From Apricaphanius iberus (Eukaryota; Chordata; Actinopteri; Cyprinodontiformes; Aphaniidae), in assembly GCA_028564705.1 (NCBI GenBank), contig JAPXFQ010000189.1, positions 2,321,501 to 2,385,500 on the forward strand: DNA of 64,000 nucleotides, in the 5' to 3' direction. Position numbers and translations under genes: made by a program. A model generated the notes under the pieces. It saw nothing but the letters and a program-made list of their open reading frames with translations, made no database searches and was not told where the DNA came from. Below, in pieces: positions 30,901-42,354 of this stretch; position 1 is the first letter of the stretch, and each line of letters begins with the position of its first letter.

Positions 30901-32206
30901 TTCTTTAAATTTTTTCCAGAGATGTGTATTTTTGTAGAAGTTTAACAAAAATATACATTTTCTCTCTTACTAAATTTCAAACATTGCATTATCAAAAAAG
31001 TAATATAGAGGTCCCTCTGTCATTTTTTTGTGCCACTGACTCTCATATAAATGATATTTTTCTAACAGGCCTAAATATCACAATAAATATGTTATTTCTT
31101 CAGTCTTTCTGTGTTTCTGCAGCCATCAGACAATGAAATTGTAGTTTTTACTGTTTTCCATCAGACCAAGTGATTTCTCATTAAATATTGGGGCATTGAT
31201 TAAAGATTAACTTAAATTATGTACAATTTTGGGATCTTGTGGCCCCTGGATTGAAAATGCAAAACTTATTTTGAACAAATATGGTTTGGGTGTTTTTTAG
31301 AGTTGCCATACATTAGTGTGAAAATGGAGTGTACTTACCCATTGTAGAACAACCAAAGTAAATAAATAATGTTCAAAAAAAGTACAAGTAGGCAAGTGTT
31401 GTTTTTGTTTGACATCTTCTCTCTATATATGCAGTTATCGCATGAACTCATGTGAAACCCTGAGATTTAGTGCTCTTGCTGAAGCAAACGTCTGGAAGCG
31501 TTCAACACACAAACCACAGTCATTGTGAATGGCAGTCCATGCGACAGCTGTATGGAAACCGAACTACTCACGTACTGCGCCTGGTATGAATAAGGTGTAG
31601 GCATAAAACTGTAAATGCTTGAAGCTGCATTCCTTTGGCCAAATTAGGGTAACAAACCCAAAAAGTGATATTTTAGGTTTGAGTTTGTAAAAGTGATACA
31701 CTTAGGGGTGAGATGCTGCATTTTTTTTCTGCAAAAAGAAGCTAAAGATTGTGGTGAAAATTTCAGCTTAAAGAGCACTCCCCCCAAACTGACTGCCATT
31801 TAATTACACCACAAAATAATCTCATTGTTCATATTTGGCTTGGTTTTTGAGTTCAAAATTCTCTGAACAGTTAATGAAACTCATGCCTACATGCAAAGCC
31901 CCAGTTCCAACTTTTTCTGCATGCATTTTTCTCACTAGTGATAGTACTAATGAAAAAGTTTTCAATTGTGCTTATCACGCCAGTTTTATCTTTCCATCAC
32001 CTGTCAGATTGAATAAGGGAAGGCTCTGCTGATGTAGTATTATAGGTGAGTAGGTGAGTAGGATGATATTTTCATAGGCTAAATGTATTCTATTTGATGT
32101 TACTTTAGATTCATAAGCTATGAAAGTGGTCATATTTGAAGTGTACCACACCAGTAAACCAGTAAATTCATCCTCACTACAAACACAATGCTAACACTAT
32201 ACATAC
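30901..32206. other. Intronic DNA without recognised feature
   Basis: AT-rich. No reading frame, terminal repeat or RNA gene I can support. Confidence 0.45.
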
Positions 32207-32293
32207 CCCTTTGTTGTTCTTTTGGGTTTGAGAAGACAGACAAACTATTGCAGCAATGTCTCAGTTCATCCCTCCAGGCCTCTGGGAACAGCA
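32207..32293 (-). CDS. Unknown host gene, candidate exon 8
   Basis: Acceptor TTTCTGTATTTCACAG and donor AAAGGG followed by GTATGT are both strong. Of the three frames only one is open: two bases complete a codon, 28 codons follow ('LFPEAWRDELRHCC' ... 'SNPKEQQR'), and one base is left over. The split codon at the end is completed by exon 9. Confidence 0.55.
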
Positions 32294-32511
32294 CTGTGAA
32301 ATACAGAAAACATGAGAGTGAAGCATTAGAAAAGTAATCAGAATATACATTTACATGCACATTACAAACATATCAAATTTGTTTTGGCTTCCACTGCCTC
32401 TATAAAGATTTGAAGCAAATGGGCAAGTAGTTGATGACTTGGCTCTTTAGCAGTGGATGAGGAAATAATGATGAGGTGATGAATCATTCATCTCTGACCA
32501 TGCAAACAGAC

Positions 32512-32524
32512 CTATCATTGAGTC
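32512..32524 (-). CDS. Unknown host gene, candidate 13-nt microexon 7
   Basis: A very good acceptor (TTCTGTTTGTTTCCCTACAG) is followed by GACTCAATGATAG and a possible donor GTCTGT. It would add 'DSMI' plus one base, exactly the phase change (0 to 1) needed between exons 6 and 8. The donor is mediocre, so a different missing exon could fill the gap. Confidence 0.3.
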
Positions 32525-33299
32525 CTGTAGGGAAACAAACAGAATCATTATTTCACTAATACCCTAGAAGGGTATTAATAACATAACAGCAACTTGAGCA
32601 TTTCCAAAGATTTGAAGGTTTTCTGATCGTTTTCGACTTAGATTTAGACTGCCTTGACCTGAAATAATGTGTCACAAGATACAAGTTCAGTCCTCACAAT
32701 AGAGGATGAAAACAAGTTTAAACTATGAATATCAGTATTTTAATCAGCCATTTAATCAGCTATTTTAGAAGATATTTATTCCTTAGTAGTTTTTTTCAAA
32801 TAGTTTGCCATTTTTTCTGGTTTTGTTTTATGTAAGCCAAAGGATCTGAATACTTTTGCATCTACCATTCATGTATCTGTGGGCATTGTTAACTCACAAA
32901 CATGCTGAGCTAATATTAGCTTCCCAGAGAAAAGAGATTCACACCATAACTGTATTAATATAATCCGATGTGTGATTATTCTATGAAAAATCCTTGAGTT
33001 ATTGATGTTTAGTTATATACAACCGCCATATGTTCTGCTTCCATGCTCACCCTGTGTGGATGAGGGTTGTGATGGGAGGAGAATAAGTGCTGGCTCAGTG
33101 AACCAAAGTGAGGAGTGCTTTTCGTCAGCATCTTCGTAAATTCAGAAGCGAATGGCACGTGATTAATTCAACAGCTCCTGTTTTCTCCTGTAGTTCCCCT
33201 GGAGTTGAGACTGAGGTCTCAAAATCTTTGACTTAAAAATGGATGACTGGCCTGACTTGGGTCAAATGCCCTATTCGTATAAAATTTCTTAACCCCAAT

Positions 33300-34020
33300 G
33301 CAGAACACCACAGACAAGACCAGTTGCAAGTTTTAAAATATTTATTGAAAAGTTGAATAAACTGAGATGGTGACCCTAAAGCAGGAAGACTGGGAACTCC
33401 ATCAGGGAATGGTGAAATAAACTGCAGAGAGAGGGAGGTGAAACTGGGTTCTTAGAATGTTAATAGGATGAACCGAGGTGAGGCTGACTTGGTGGATGAT
33501 GGTTGTTTATGCCAGGGGGAACGCCAAGAGTCCTGGATGTCTGCAAGATCTTCCGGTAGAGTTTCTGGAGAGGCTGGATGGAAAGAATCTGGGAGCGAGG
33601 TAGTGATTCAGAGGGCAGGCAGGCAGAACTTGGTAGCGACGCACAGGAAAAATCAGACCACAGGAGGCGGACAGGCATTAAACGAGCATCAGAAGGCTTG
33701 AGAGTCAGCAACGGTTGAGAGAGGTCTGGATGAAGGAAAACCTGGAGGAGCACAGAAGGGAGAGGTGAGTGCTGGGGAAAACTTCCACAAAGGCACAGAG
33801 AGCAACACGGAGGAATGGCGGTTTATCATATTTGCTGAAAACACTCAGGCATCGAGGTTATGGCTGCCAGCCTAGATATACACTGTGGTAATGAGCTTGA
33901 TGAGCTGCACCTGGTGGAGCAGCAGAAAGGTGGGCTGCACCCTCTGCTCGACTGGGACATCTGGTGGTGAAACTCCAACATGATGGAAAAAAAACTGGAA
34001 ATTGACAGAAAGACAAACAT
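33300..34020. repeat. Purine-rich interspersed repeat, LTR-like
   Basis: The run of short G/A-rich blocks (GGTGAAACTGGGTTC, CTGCACCTGGTGGAGCAGCA, CGACTGGGACATCTGGTGG) is the kind seen in fish retroelement untranslated or LTR regions. Overlapping frames on both strands lack any domain. Class uncertain. Confidence 0.4.
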
Positions 34021-34223
34021 CCCTGACTCCTAACAAAAAATGCTTAAGTAACAAAAATACCAAAAACATATACCAACCTTTGATTACAAATTGCTCCCTG
34101 CACATTATACAAAATCTTTAAAAAATCCAAACACAAACTCGCACTCATACTTTGTGCTATCAATGACTTTTCATTAAATAAGTTCAGATTCAAATAAAAA
34201 AAGTCTTTGAAGCAGCTCTTTAC

Positions 34224-34292
34224 CTCATAAAGCAGCCTCCAGTAGTATCCAGACGTATTGAACACTTTGTGTTGCTTTTGTTGCTTAGAAAC
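34224..34292 (-). CDS. Unknown host gene, candidate exon 6
   Basis: Acceptor TTGTTTTGTTCACTTTAG, donor GAG followed by GTAAAG. 23 codons, phase 0 at both ends ('VSKQQKQHKVFNTSG', 'YYWRLLYE'). It joins exon 5 without a split codon. Confidence 0.55.
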
Positions 34293-34632
34293 CTAAAGTG
34301 AACAAAACAATGGCATCATGTTTGCTGTTACACCCTATCAGTTCTTTTTTATTATTATTAATTCAGTGTCCAAGTAGCTACAATTCACTTTATTTCAAAC
34401 AAATTGTCCAATTCATAGAAAGTTTAAATAAAGGTGTGTGCATCTTTCAACAGAAGTCAGTTTAAAAAGCTTCATTTCCTTTTTTTTGGCTAAACTTTCT
34501 CCTTTAATGAACATACCTTTTTTAATCATTACAAAGTTTGGATTTATATTTTTCTGGTAATGGAGGTCATCAACAGAGAGATTGCAAAGTTTCATGTGAT
34601 AACCAATGTTAAATGAAGATATCAGAGACAAT

Positions 34633-35083
34633 GGCTGCATTTACATATGGCCATTAACCCATTCAAAAACCGGATATTTGTAATAACCCGGTCACGCATG
34701 GCCTTGTAAATACCGGCAAATAGCCAAATATGCTCATATTTAGGTTTTAAAAAATCTGAATATTACCCCTGGGGTACTTCTTTTCTAACTTGAATATCTG
34801 GTCATGTAAACGCGTATCGGCATATCCCCATCAAAAGGAACATTGATTTGTGTTCTGCACATGTTCTATTTGTAAGGAATCTTGCTGTATTGAGTAGAGG
34901 AACTTCTAGTATGAGCCGTCTGGCATACAAATCTCATGTATACGTGAGTAACTCTCTGCTCTCTCTCTCTCTTTACTTATCTCTGCTCACGCATGTAAAT
35001 GGGTTATTCTGGATGTTTTAGGAACCCGAATAGTGACCTTAACTCGATCATGACCCAAATACTGGCGGCATGTAAACGTAGCC
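34633..35083. mobile_element. MITE with 3-bp target duplication (AAT)
   Basis: Left end GGCTGCATTTACAT and complement of the right end (GGCTACGTTTACATG) form inverted repeats, flanked by AAT on both sides (34630-34632, 35084-35086). Ends and duplication length agree with the element at 11288-11856. Non-coding. It lies in the intron between candidate exons 5 and 6. Confidence 0.65.
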
Positions 35084-35271
35084 AATGTTCAGTAGCCTGA
35101 AAAATTTTGTGCATAAATCATGAAATTCTTTGAGAATTTAACAAGATGATAAGAAACTTGAGGGAAAACTTAAGAAAGAAGGTGTAGAAACGTTGAAAGG
35201 ACTCCAAGATTGAAATAAGACAAAATCATAAACAAACAAAAGATCTGAGACTGAAAAAAAGAAGTAGTTAC

Positions 35272-35349
35272 CTGAACAAGCTGGGCAAAAAACCCACCAT
35301 GTTTTGGATAAGTAACTTCAACAATGATTTTTCTCAAAGGAATGTATAT
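35272..35349 (-). CDS. Unknown host gene, candidate exon 5
   Basis: Strong acceptor (TTGCTCTGCATCTTTCAG) and donor (CAG followed by GTAACT). 26 codons, phase 0 at both ends, with 'IYIPLRKIIVEVTYPK' and 'GGFFAQLVQ'. This is the clearest single exon of the set. Confidence 0.6.
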
Positions 35350-35542
35350 CTGAAAGATGCAGAGCAAATAAAACCATAAAAGTATTTATGAATGTATCCA
35401 ATGAAAACTAAATAGGTACAAAAGCTGACTGGCACCTAAATTTGATACATTTACTCACTTACAGCATTATGTGTCCACACCACTGAATGTAGACTTTTTT
35501 TTAAACTAAACCGAATTCAGGGATAACTTGGGACATATAGTG

Positions 35543-35544
<2 letters not shown>

Positions 35545-35587
<43 letters not shown>

Positions 35588-35622
35588 ATATATATTTATA
35601 ATATATATATATATATATATAT
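35545..35622. repeat. (TA)n microsatellite
   Basis: Almost uninterrupted TA dinucleotides, with TTTATA interruptions near 35585-35600. Confidence 0.95.
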
Positions 35623-35639
35623 CAGCTCTAATCACCAGA

Positions 35640-36240
35640 GTGATTAGAGCCTGACCACATCAGACAAGGCCCAAGGTGTAGGCTGTGCAAAGAGTCATCT
35701 GAGACAATCCAGCACATAACAGCAGGGTGTAAAATGCTAGCAGGGAAAGCATACATGGAATGTCATAACCAAGTGGCTGGCATAGTATACAGAAACATCT
35801 GTGCGGAGTATGGGCTGGAAACCCCAAGGTCAAAGTGGGAAACACCTCCAAAGGTGGTGGAGCATGACCGAGCAAAGATCCTGTGGGACTTCCAGATCCA
35901 GACAGATAGGATGGTAATGGCGAACCAACCGGACATTGTGGTGGTTGATAAAGAGCAGAGGAAAGCCGTTGTGGTGGTTGTGGTAATACCAAGTGATGGT
36001 AACATCAAGAAGAAGGAACACGAGAAACTTGAGAAATACCAAGGGCTCAGAGAGGAGCTAGAGAAGGCTTGGAAGATGAAGGACACAGTAGAATCCGTGG
36101 TAATCAGAGTACTTGGGGCAGTGACCCCCAAACTGGAGGAATGGCTCCAACAGATCCCTGGAAAGCCTCAGACAAGAAAAGTGTAGTACTTGGAACAGCA
36201 AAGATACTGTGCAGGACCCTCAAGTTCCTAGGTACAAGAC
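35640..36240 (+). pseudogene. Dong/Rex6-like LINE C-terminus with restriction-like endonuclease
   Basis: The frame carries a zinc knuckle 'CRLCKESSETIQHITAGC' (C-x2-C-x7-H-x4-C), then 'NICAEYGLE', 'WDFQIQTDRMVMANQPDI' and 'VVVDKEQRKAVVV', where the P-D ... D ... K spacing is that of the restriction-like endonuclease of R4/Dong-clade LINEs such as fish Rex6. 'EKLEKYQGLREELEKAWK' follows. After a frameshift near 36180 'SVVLGTAKILCRTLKFLG' closes the protein. The normal 'VVDVAIPSD' stretch reads 'VVVVVIPSD' here, so an acidic residue in the active site appears replaced. The upstream RT is missing. Confidence 0.7.
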
Positions 36241-36369
36241 CTGAGCTTGGAATGGGAAAAACTGCTTCTTCTTCTTTCTCTTTTGGCTTTTCCTTTCAGG
36301 GGTCGCTACAGCGAAACTTATATTTTCATGCTATTGGGTCATTTTACTCACAGACTGAGACATAAATTC

Positions 36370-37410
36370 CCTCCTGTGCAACTGGTTATTGGACTTTCTG
36401 ACCAGCTAGCCACAACATGTCAGGCTGGACAACCGCTGCTCATCCACCGTCACGTACCACAAGGCTACGTGATGAGTCCTTTCCTCTACATCCTCCTCAC
36501 CCATGACTGCAGACCTGTTGATAGTTCCAACACCATCATTAAGTTTGCAGTTGACACCTTGGTATAGGCCTCATCAAAGGCAGCAATGAGACCGCCTACA
36601 GGGAGGAGGTAGATCGTCTGACTCAGTGGTGCTACACCAACAACCTGCTGCTCAACACCGAGAAGACCAAGGAGCTCATTGTGGACTTCAGGAGGAATTC
36701 TGACCCACATCCACCGATCCACATCAAAATGACGGCTGACCCTCCTGCCCTCTGGGAGGTGGTACAGGAGCCTCTGGATCACCGGGTGCCTGAACAGCTT
36801 ATTTCCTACAGCTGTCAGATTATTGAACTCTGCCGCCTGACATCTCACCCACATTAAATCATGGAATGAACATACACACAATCACAACCATCCATAACTG
36901 AAGGTGCACACAATGGACAAAAAAACAAAAACATAATTGCCGACCGTACCCTCATAAACACAACAATTACATGGAATGAACCACCACATATAACCACTGG
37001 GACTTGATATAACTACTGTATAATTTATCCACATATATATTACTGATATCAACTGCACTATTGTGAATACTGTATAGACAACCATACTGTACAATACCAT
37101 AATAATCATTCTTTAATTTATACTCACAGTTGTATATGTATAATCTGTTATAGCTTTATATTTATAACCATTTATAACCATACTCATAACCTGTTCATAG
37201 CCTCTACATAGCTTGTACATTCACTACAGTTATAGCCTGTATATACTTACATTTATAGTGTATGCATAACATTTGTATCATATCTATAATATACCTTTAT
37301 TCTGTAATATATCTATGTTATTGGTAAAGCACTTCTGGATGGACGCAAACTTTTTGTTGCCCTGTACGTGTGACACGAGCAATGACAAAAAAGTTGATTT
37401 CTATTATTTA
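36370..37410 (+). pseudogene. LINE reverse transcriptase fragment, CR1/Rex1-like, with 3' tail
   Basis: 'HVPQGYVMSPFLYILLTHDC' and 'IIKFAVDTLV' (36450-36560) are the RT palm, with the catalytic F/Y-A-D-D box changed to FAVD. 'TEKTKELIVDF' follows, then an internal deletion, then the C-terminus 'LLPSGRWYRSL' and 'FPTAVRLLNSAA'. The 3' UTR ends near TTGTTGCCCTGTACGTGTGA ... AATGACAAAAAAG. The same C-terminal family occurs inverted at 53985-54330. Clade name uncertain. Confidence 0.65.
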
Positions 37411-38660
37411 TTCTATTAATGATTTTTTTCACACTACAGAAGAACTGTGTTCACTTCAGACAACATTAGAGTTTGATGTACTTACTAGCTAGCTCAAATA
37501 AACGCCAGCAAGGTTAGGCATCTATGACCATAGATCAAACATTACTGGTCTAGGAGTCCAGATTATGAGTTATTCTTTTCAACCCACTCTTTGGTAGGCT
37601 TCAGATCCCAACACAGTAAATGCTGTGTCAAGCCTCCGAATCTGCCTAGTTTTAATTCAATAAACCAGTACTGGATTTGACCAAATTTGACAAAATCCTG
37701 ATTTTCCGTCTTTGTTCTGTGCTCTGCTTTCTGGTTTTGTATGAAAAACGGTAAGGCTATCTCAACAATTATAATTTTGCTGACCTTACTGTGTTTATTT
37801 TGCACACTCAGTCTATTATTATTATTTTGCTTCCATGGAGACCAACACAAGTTAATCTACCAGTACTAAAGAGACCAGCTCACCAACAGTCATCACAGAG
37901 AAACATTATTTCCATTATCAGCTGTAGCTAGTGTGTCTTGCATGAAGGCAACTGTAAAATGTGAAACATTTAAGAAAATGTTCCCTTGCCTTTTGACTTT
38001 TTTTCAGATTGTTTTCTGGTAATGCAGTGAATGTGCTTTGTCTCATAGCTTTTTTTTAAAATCCTACACTCTTGTCCGCTTGATCATTATATGTACAAAA
38101 CTTAGAGAAAGAATGTGCATAAAAAGCCTCCATTATCTTCACCTGAGTGTGCAGACTTTATTTTGTAACATAACCCACAAACAGAGAAAGAGCTACTCTT
38201 TCAATTGCTTTAATTTAAAGGAGCTTCAGCCACTGTCTGCATGGTTAGCATTTTTTCAGTAAAAGTGTGACATTCAGCCTAAAAACAAAGTTGTTAACAG
38301 ACATTGGCATTGTAGTCAGTGCAGACTGTTGCTTGTGGAATACAGAGGAATACACTTTGAAAAACATGGCGGATTGCACTTTTTTGGATAATAGTCTAAA
38401 TGCAAGATGTGGTCAAGCTTATAGCAAGGTCAGAGATTTTAATAAGATTATTTATGATTATGTAATACATTTTCCATTGGCACTCTATTGAAAACTACAC
38501 GAGATGAAGAAAAAAAACATAATATAAAGCATACACCAACAGTGTTCCAAGAATCCTTGAACTCATTGCTTAGAATCTTCTCAGTAATACGGAAAAATTA
38601 TGTGCCTATCTTTTTGTTTTTGGCATCTTTTCAAACGTAAATGCTTCAGATCATCAAGAT
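37411..38660. other. No feature recognised
   Basis: AT-rich. A 95-residue minus frame (37563-37850) is open but has no recognisable domain and lacks splice signals fitting the candidate gene. Confidence 0.4.
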
Positions 38661-38664
38661 TGGA

Positions 38665-40775
38665 TGTTCAAATCAAATCAAATCAAATCAAATTTATTTA
38701 TAAGGCACTTTTCATACATAAACAGTAACACAAAGTGCCTTACACAGGCTAAAAACAAAAGCAACAACAACATTAAGAACAAGGGAAAGAAAAGACCCAC
38801 CCCTCCCGCACATATCCACACCCCAAGACAAGCCCACATTCACACCAACACACACTCACACCAACATACACTCACACCAACACGCCGGAACATCAGTACT
38901 CACACACACACACATGCTAAACCCCACTTATACTAGCTGACACTAGAGAGACATGGCTGGGCACCGACATATTGGTGAGAGAAGGCCTCGTTTGGGGGCC
39001 GACCACACCCAGGGAGACCCTGACCACCGGGAGCATCGCCGCTGAGGGCCAATCCGGCCACAGCAGACCAAAGGCCCCACACCAAGGGGCAGGGGCCCAC
39101 CAGTCACCCAGGCCAGAGCCCTCCGTGATACAGCTCCCCCGCCGGCCAGCCAGACATCGCACCCGGTGTGGCCGTCCCCCAAGAGGAGAAACTGGAGCTA
39201 TCGCTGGGTGAAAATCATAAAACAAAATCATAAAACAAAACTTAAAATACAACAAAACTTTGGTAAAATAAGATAAGAAGTAAACCGAATCACTAAAATA
39301 AATAAGTAATAAATAAATAGTAAATAATAAAAAGATAAATAAAATAAAAGAGAATAATTACAAACTTGCTAAAATAGACTAAAATAGAAGCAACTAAAAT
39401 AGCAGATCATCAGTTAAAAGCTAGACTAAAAAGGTGAGTCTTGAGCCGCTTTTTAAAAACATCAACATTCTCTGCGGCCCTGAGATCCTGCGGCAGGCTG
39501 TTCCACAGGCGGGGACCATAGTAACTAAAAGCCGTTTCCCCGTGTGTTCTAGATCTAATCCGTGGAATGGTTAAAAGGCCGGCGCCGGACGACCTCAGGG
39601 TCCGTGAGGGTTGATAGAATAAAAGCAGGTCAGATAGATAAGAAGGCCCAAGACCGTTAAGACATTTAAAAACTAGTAAAATAATCTTAAAATCGATCCT
39701 GAAATGGACGGGGAGCCAATGCAGCGAACATAAAACTGGTGTAATATGTTCCTGCCCTCTGGTCCTCGTCAGCACTCGTGCTGCTGAGTTTTGTAATAAC
39801 TGTAGATTGTATATACTCTTTTTGGGAAGACCAGAGAGCAGGGCATTGCAATAATCTAACCGGCTGGAAATAAAAGCATGCATCAGCACCTCCGTGCTGG
39901 CCTGAGAGAGAAACGGGCGGACTCTGGCGATGTTCTTCAGGTGGTAAAAACCTACCTTTGCTATGTTTTTAATATGAGGATTAAAACTGAGCTCAGAGTC
40001 AAAAATCACGCCCAGATTTCTCATAGATTGTGATGGTTTGAGATTTCTCAATTTAGGTAAAAGTTTCTCTCTCTGGCCTTCAGGACCAATAACTAAAACC
40101 TCTGTTTTATCCTGATTGAGCTGCAGGAAATCTTCTGCCATCCATGTTTGTATATTTAAAAGACAGTTAAAAAGGGCATCAATTGGCCCTGTGTCATCAG
40201 GAGACACGGCGATATACAGTTGCGTATCATCAGCATAGCTGTGGAAGCTGATGCCATGCCTCCTGATGACATCACCCAGGGGAAGCATATACAGATTAAA
40301 AAGAGTTGGGCCTAAAATTGACCCCTGGGGCACCCCACACGTTGTCTCATGTGTTTTTGAGAAACAGGTATCCATACTTACAAAGAAGCTTCGGTCTGTG
40401 AGGTAGGAGGAGAACCAGTTTAAAACGGTGCCAGAGAGTCCGACCAGGTTCCTCAGTCTGTTAATTAAAATGTGATGGTCTACTGTGTCAAAAGCTAAGA
40501 TCCAGTAGAACCAAGACTGTGAGTTTATGATTATCTAAATTGAACCTGGTATCATTTAAAATCTTTAAAAGGGCAGTCTCTGTGCTATGGTTCGTACTAA
40601 AACCAGACTGATACTTATCCAACGTACTTTTTGAACTTAAAAAAATAATTTAATTGGGTTAAAACCAGTTTTTCTAAAAATTTTACTTAAAAATGGTAAG
40701 TTGGATACAGGCCGATAATTATTCAAAATGGTGGGGTCTAGGTTGCTCTTCTTCAGAAGGGGCTTCACCACCGGC
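38665..40775 (-). mobile_element. L2-type LINE, 5'-truncated
   Basis: The 3' end carries an AAATC tail repeat and the box TTTATTTATAAGGCACTTTT. A GC-rich 3' UTR (38940-39210) follows, then the RT up to its 'NYRPVSNLPFLSK' region, where the copy stops at about 40775. It is a relative of the LINE at 20582-25660, from which it differs in the 3' UTR. Confidence 0.85.
39410..40375 (-). CDS. LINE reverse transcriptase C-terminal half, open for 321 codons
   Basis: The open frame contains 'CGVPQGSILGPTLFNLY', the catalytic 'FHSYADDTQLYIA', 'FLQLNQDKTEVLVIG', 'NLGVIFDSELSFNPHI', 'SRLDYCNALLSGLPKK', 'HWLPVHFRIDFKI' and the family's end 'RLKTHLFSLAFN' before a stop. It is the longest undamaged LINE coding stretch in the window, suggesting a younger insertion. 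The fingers and endonuclease are missing or, beyond 40375, frameshifted, so no functional enzyme is made. Confidence 0.85.
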   Translation of the reverse strand: MDTCFSKTHETTCGVPQGSILGPTLFNLYMLPLGDVIRRHGISFHSYADDTQLYIAVSPDDTGPIDALFNCLLNIQTWMAEDFLQLNQDKTEVLVIGPEGQREKLLPKLRNLKPSQSMRNLGVIFDSELSFNPHIKNIAKVGFYHLKNIARVRPFLSQASTEVLMHAFISSRLDYCNALLSGLPKKSIYNLQLLQNSAARVLTRTRGQEHITPVLCSLHWLPVHFRIDFKIILLVFKCLNGLGPSYLSDLLLFYQPSRTLRSSGAGLLTIPRIRSRTHGETAFSYYGPRLWNSLPQDLRAAENVDVFKKRLKTHLFSLAFN

Positions 40776-42031
40776 CGTGTTGTGTCAGCCTGTGCGCAGG
40801 TCTGTCACTGCTCTAGATGGGTATTTCACCACGGTTTTGGGCCGGTGTGTGCACCGGGTTCCTTCCTGTGTCCGGGCTCCTTTTAATACAAGGGTAGCGC
40901 TTGAGCCCTCCTATAGTTTTCGGGAGGTTATTGCTATCTAATTGCTGTTCACTCTGCTACACCTCCGGTACAGGTGCCAAGTGTTCAACCAACAATGCAC
41001 CAGCAGGTAGAGGCATCGGTGACTGGCAGAAAGTGTGGTGAAGAGGAAATAGGTCCCCCGAAATGGTGCAAAACAGACTGCTTATGAAAGTCACGCGCTA
41101 TCTGCTACCACCCTGTTTACATTAGATGCATATTTCTCTGCGTCGGAAGACCAGAGCAGAGACCACAGCAAAGGGGCAGGGACTTGTATACACATGAGGT
41201 AATCAGGGAAACTGGAGGACAACTGTGGAGACAAGGAACAAGACACGGGTAAGATTGAAGACCAGGAAGCAGGCACGCCCACCGACACAGGAAGAAGAGA
41301 AAAGGGAACACAGAGATGATGACATGGCTTAAGAACATTGATTATTGAGTATTGATTTCCTCTTACTTCAGAATTATGCACCGTGTTGGTTGATAACATT
41401 AAATCCAAATAAAACATGTATATATTTACAGTCATACTAAACAAATTAAAATATGCATTCCTGTAAGGCTGCATGTTGTAAAAATAACAACCTTGAAGTT
41501 GGCTGTGAACATACTCTCCATTAGGCTTGCATGTTTGTTCAAAGATTTTTCTTTACTAGTCGGATGTAAAATTCTGCTCTTTAAAGATTTTAAAAGTTGA
41601 GGGTTTTAAGGTTGGAATCTACGATAATAAACGAAATTAAGGGCTTACAAACCTGTCTGTGTGTAAAATTAGTGAATTCATTTACAGATGAATTAACCTT
41701 TTAAAAATTAAATTAACTTAAAAAAAACAATAAACAGTTTAACCTAATAAAAACACATAGCCTACACCTTTTTCACACTGTCTGAAGTTAAATCAGATCA
41801 AACTTCTCTTATTTTAGGTAAATTAGGATTACTAAAATTAATTCTATTTGCTGAACATCCCAATAATGAAAAAGAATATGTCAGACATTTATTAATTAAT
41901 TATTTCAAAATCAGAAGTTTACCGGATAATACATGTATCATTGAACAGTCAGGGAAGGGCTTGCTGATGATGCCATGGTTTTGGAAACGTTTTAGTTTCC
42001 ATGTCATTAAAAGTAACTTTTTTAAGTTTAC
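40776..42031. other. Repeat-like then AT-rich intronic DNA
   Basis: 40776-41300 is CpG-containing and repeat-like (GTGTCCGGGCTCC, AAGACACGGGTAAGATTGAA), possibly LTR debris. 41300-42031 shows nothing I can support. Confidence 0.35.
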
Positions 42032-42094
42032 CTTGATATTCTTCATTGGACTTCTTACTTTAATTTGTATGCATCCTGTGTTTTCTGCATAGTC
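42032..42094 (-). CDS. Unknown host gene, candidate exon 4
   Basis: Acceptor ending ACTAGTACGCAG, donor ATCAAG followed by GTAAAC. 21 codons with phase 0 at both ends ('DYAENTGCIQIKVRSPM'). Joins exons 3 and 5 without a split codon. Confidence 0.45.
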
Positions 42095-42263
42095 CTGCGT
42101 ACTAGTTTGCACTAAAAGGAAACATGGTCTGGAATTGAAAAAATGTAATAAAGTAAGAAAAAGTGTTTATAGAGTTTATAGAAGCGATTAGGTTCTAAAT
42201 AAAAATCAAAAAGCACATCACATCACTCTTGTTTCACTGATAGGTATTCTGCATGCTTGCTAC

Positions 42264-42301
42264 CAGAAAGAGTGTGAGATGCATGTCTATGATTTTATCT
42301 G
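42264..42301 (-). CDS. Unknown host gene, candidate 38-nt exon 3
   Basis: A textbook acceptor (CACCTGCCTCCACTCACTGCAG) precedes 38 bases and the donor CTG followed by GTAGCA. In the phase set by exon 2 it encodes 'DKIIDMHLTLFL'. The opposite strand over 42244-42354 also looks like a 111-bp exon (acceptor TTTCACTGATAG, donor GAAG followed by GTAAAA, 36 open codons), so one of the two readings is accidental. Confidence 0.4.
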
Positions 42302-42354
42302 CTGCAGTGAGTGGAGGCAGGTGGTGCATTACAAGGATGTGACCCTCTCTGAAG

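Noticed and set aside
34514..34630. Extra exon of the candidate minus-strand gene ('NIGYHMKLCNLSVDDLHYQ' ...)
   Set aside because: Including it would break the phase between exons 5 and 6; its only acceptors are weak or lie at the edge of a MITE.
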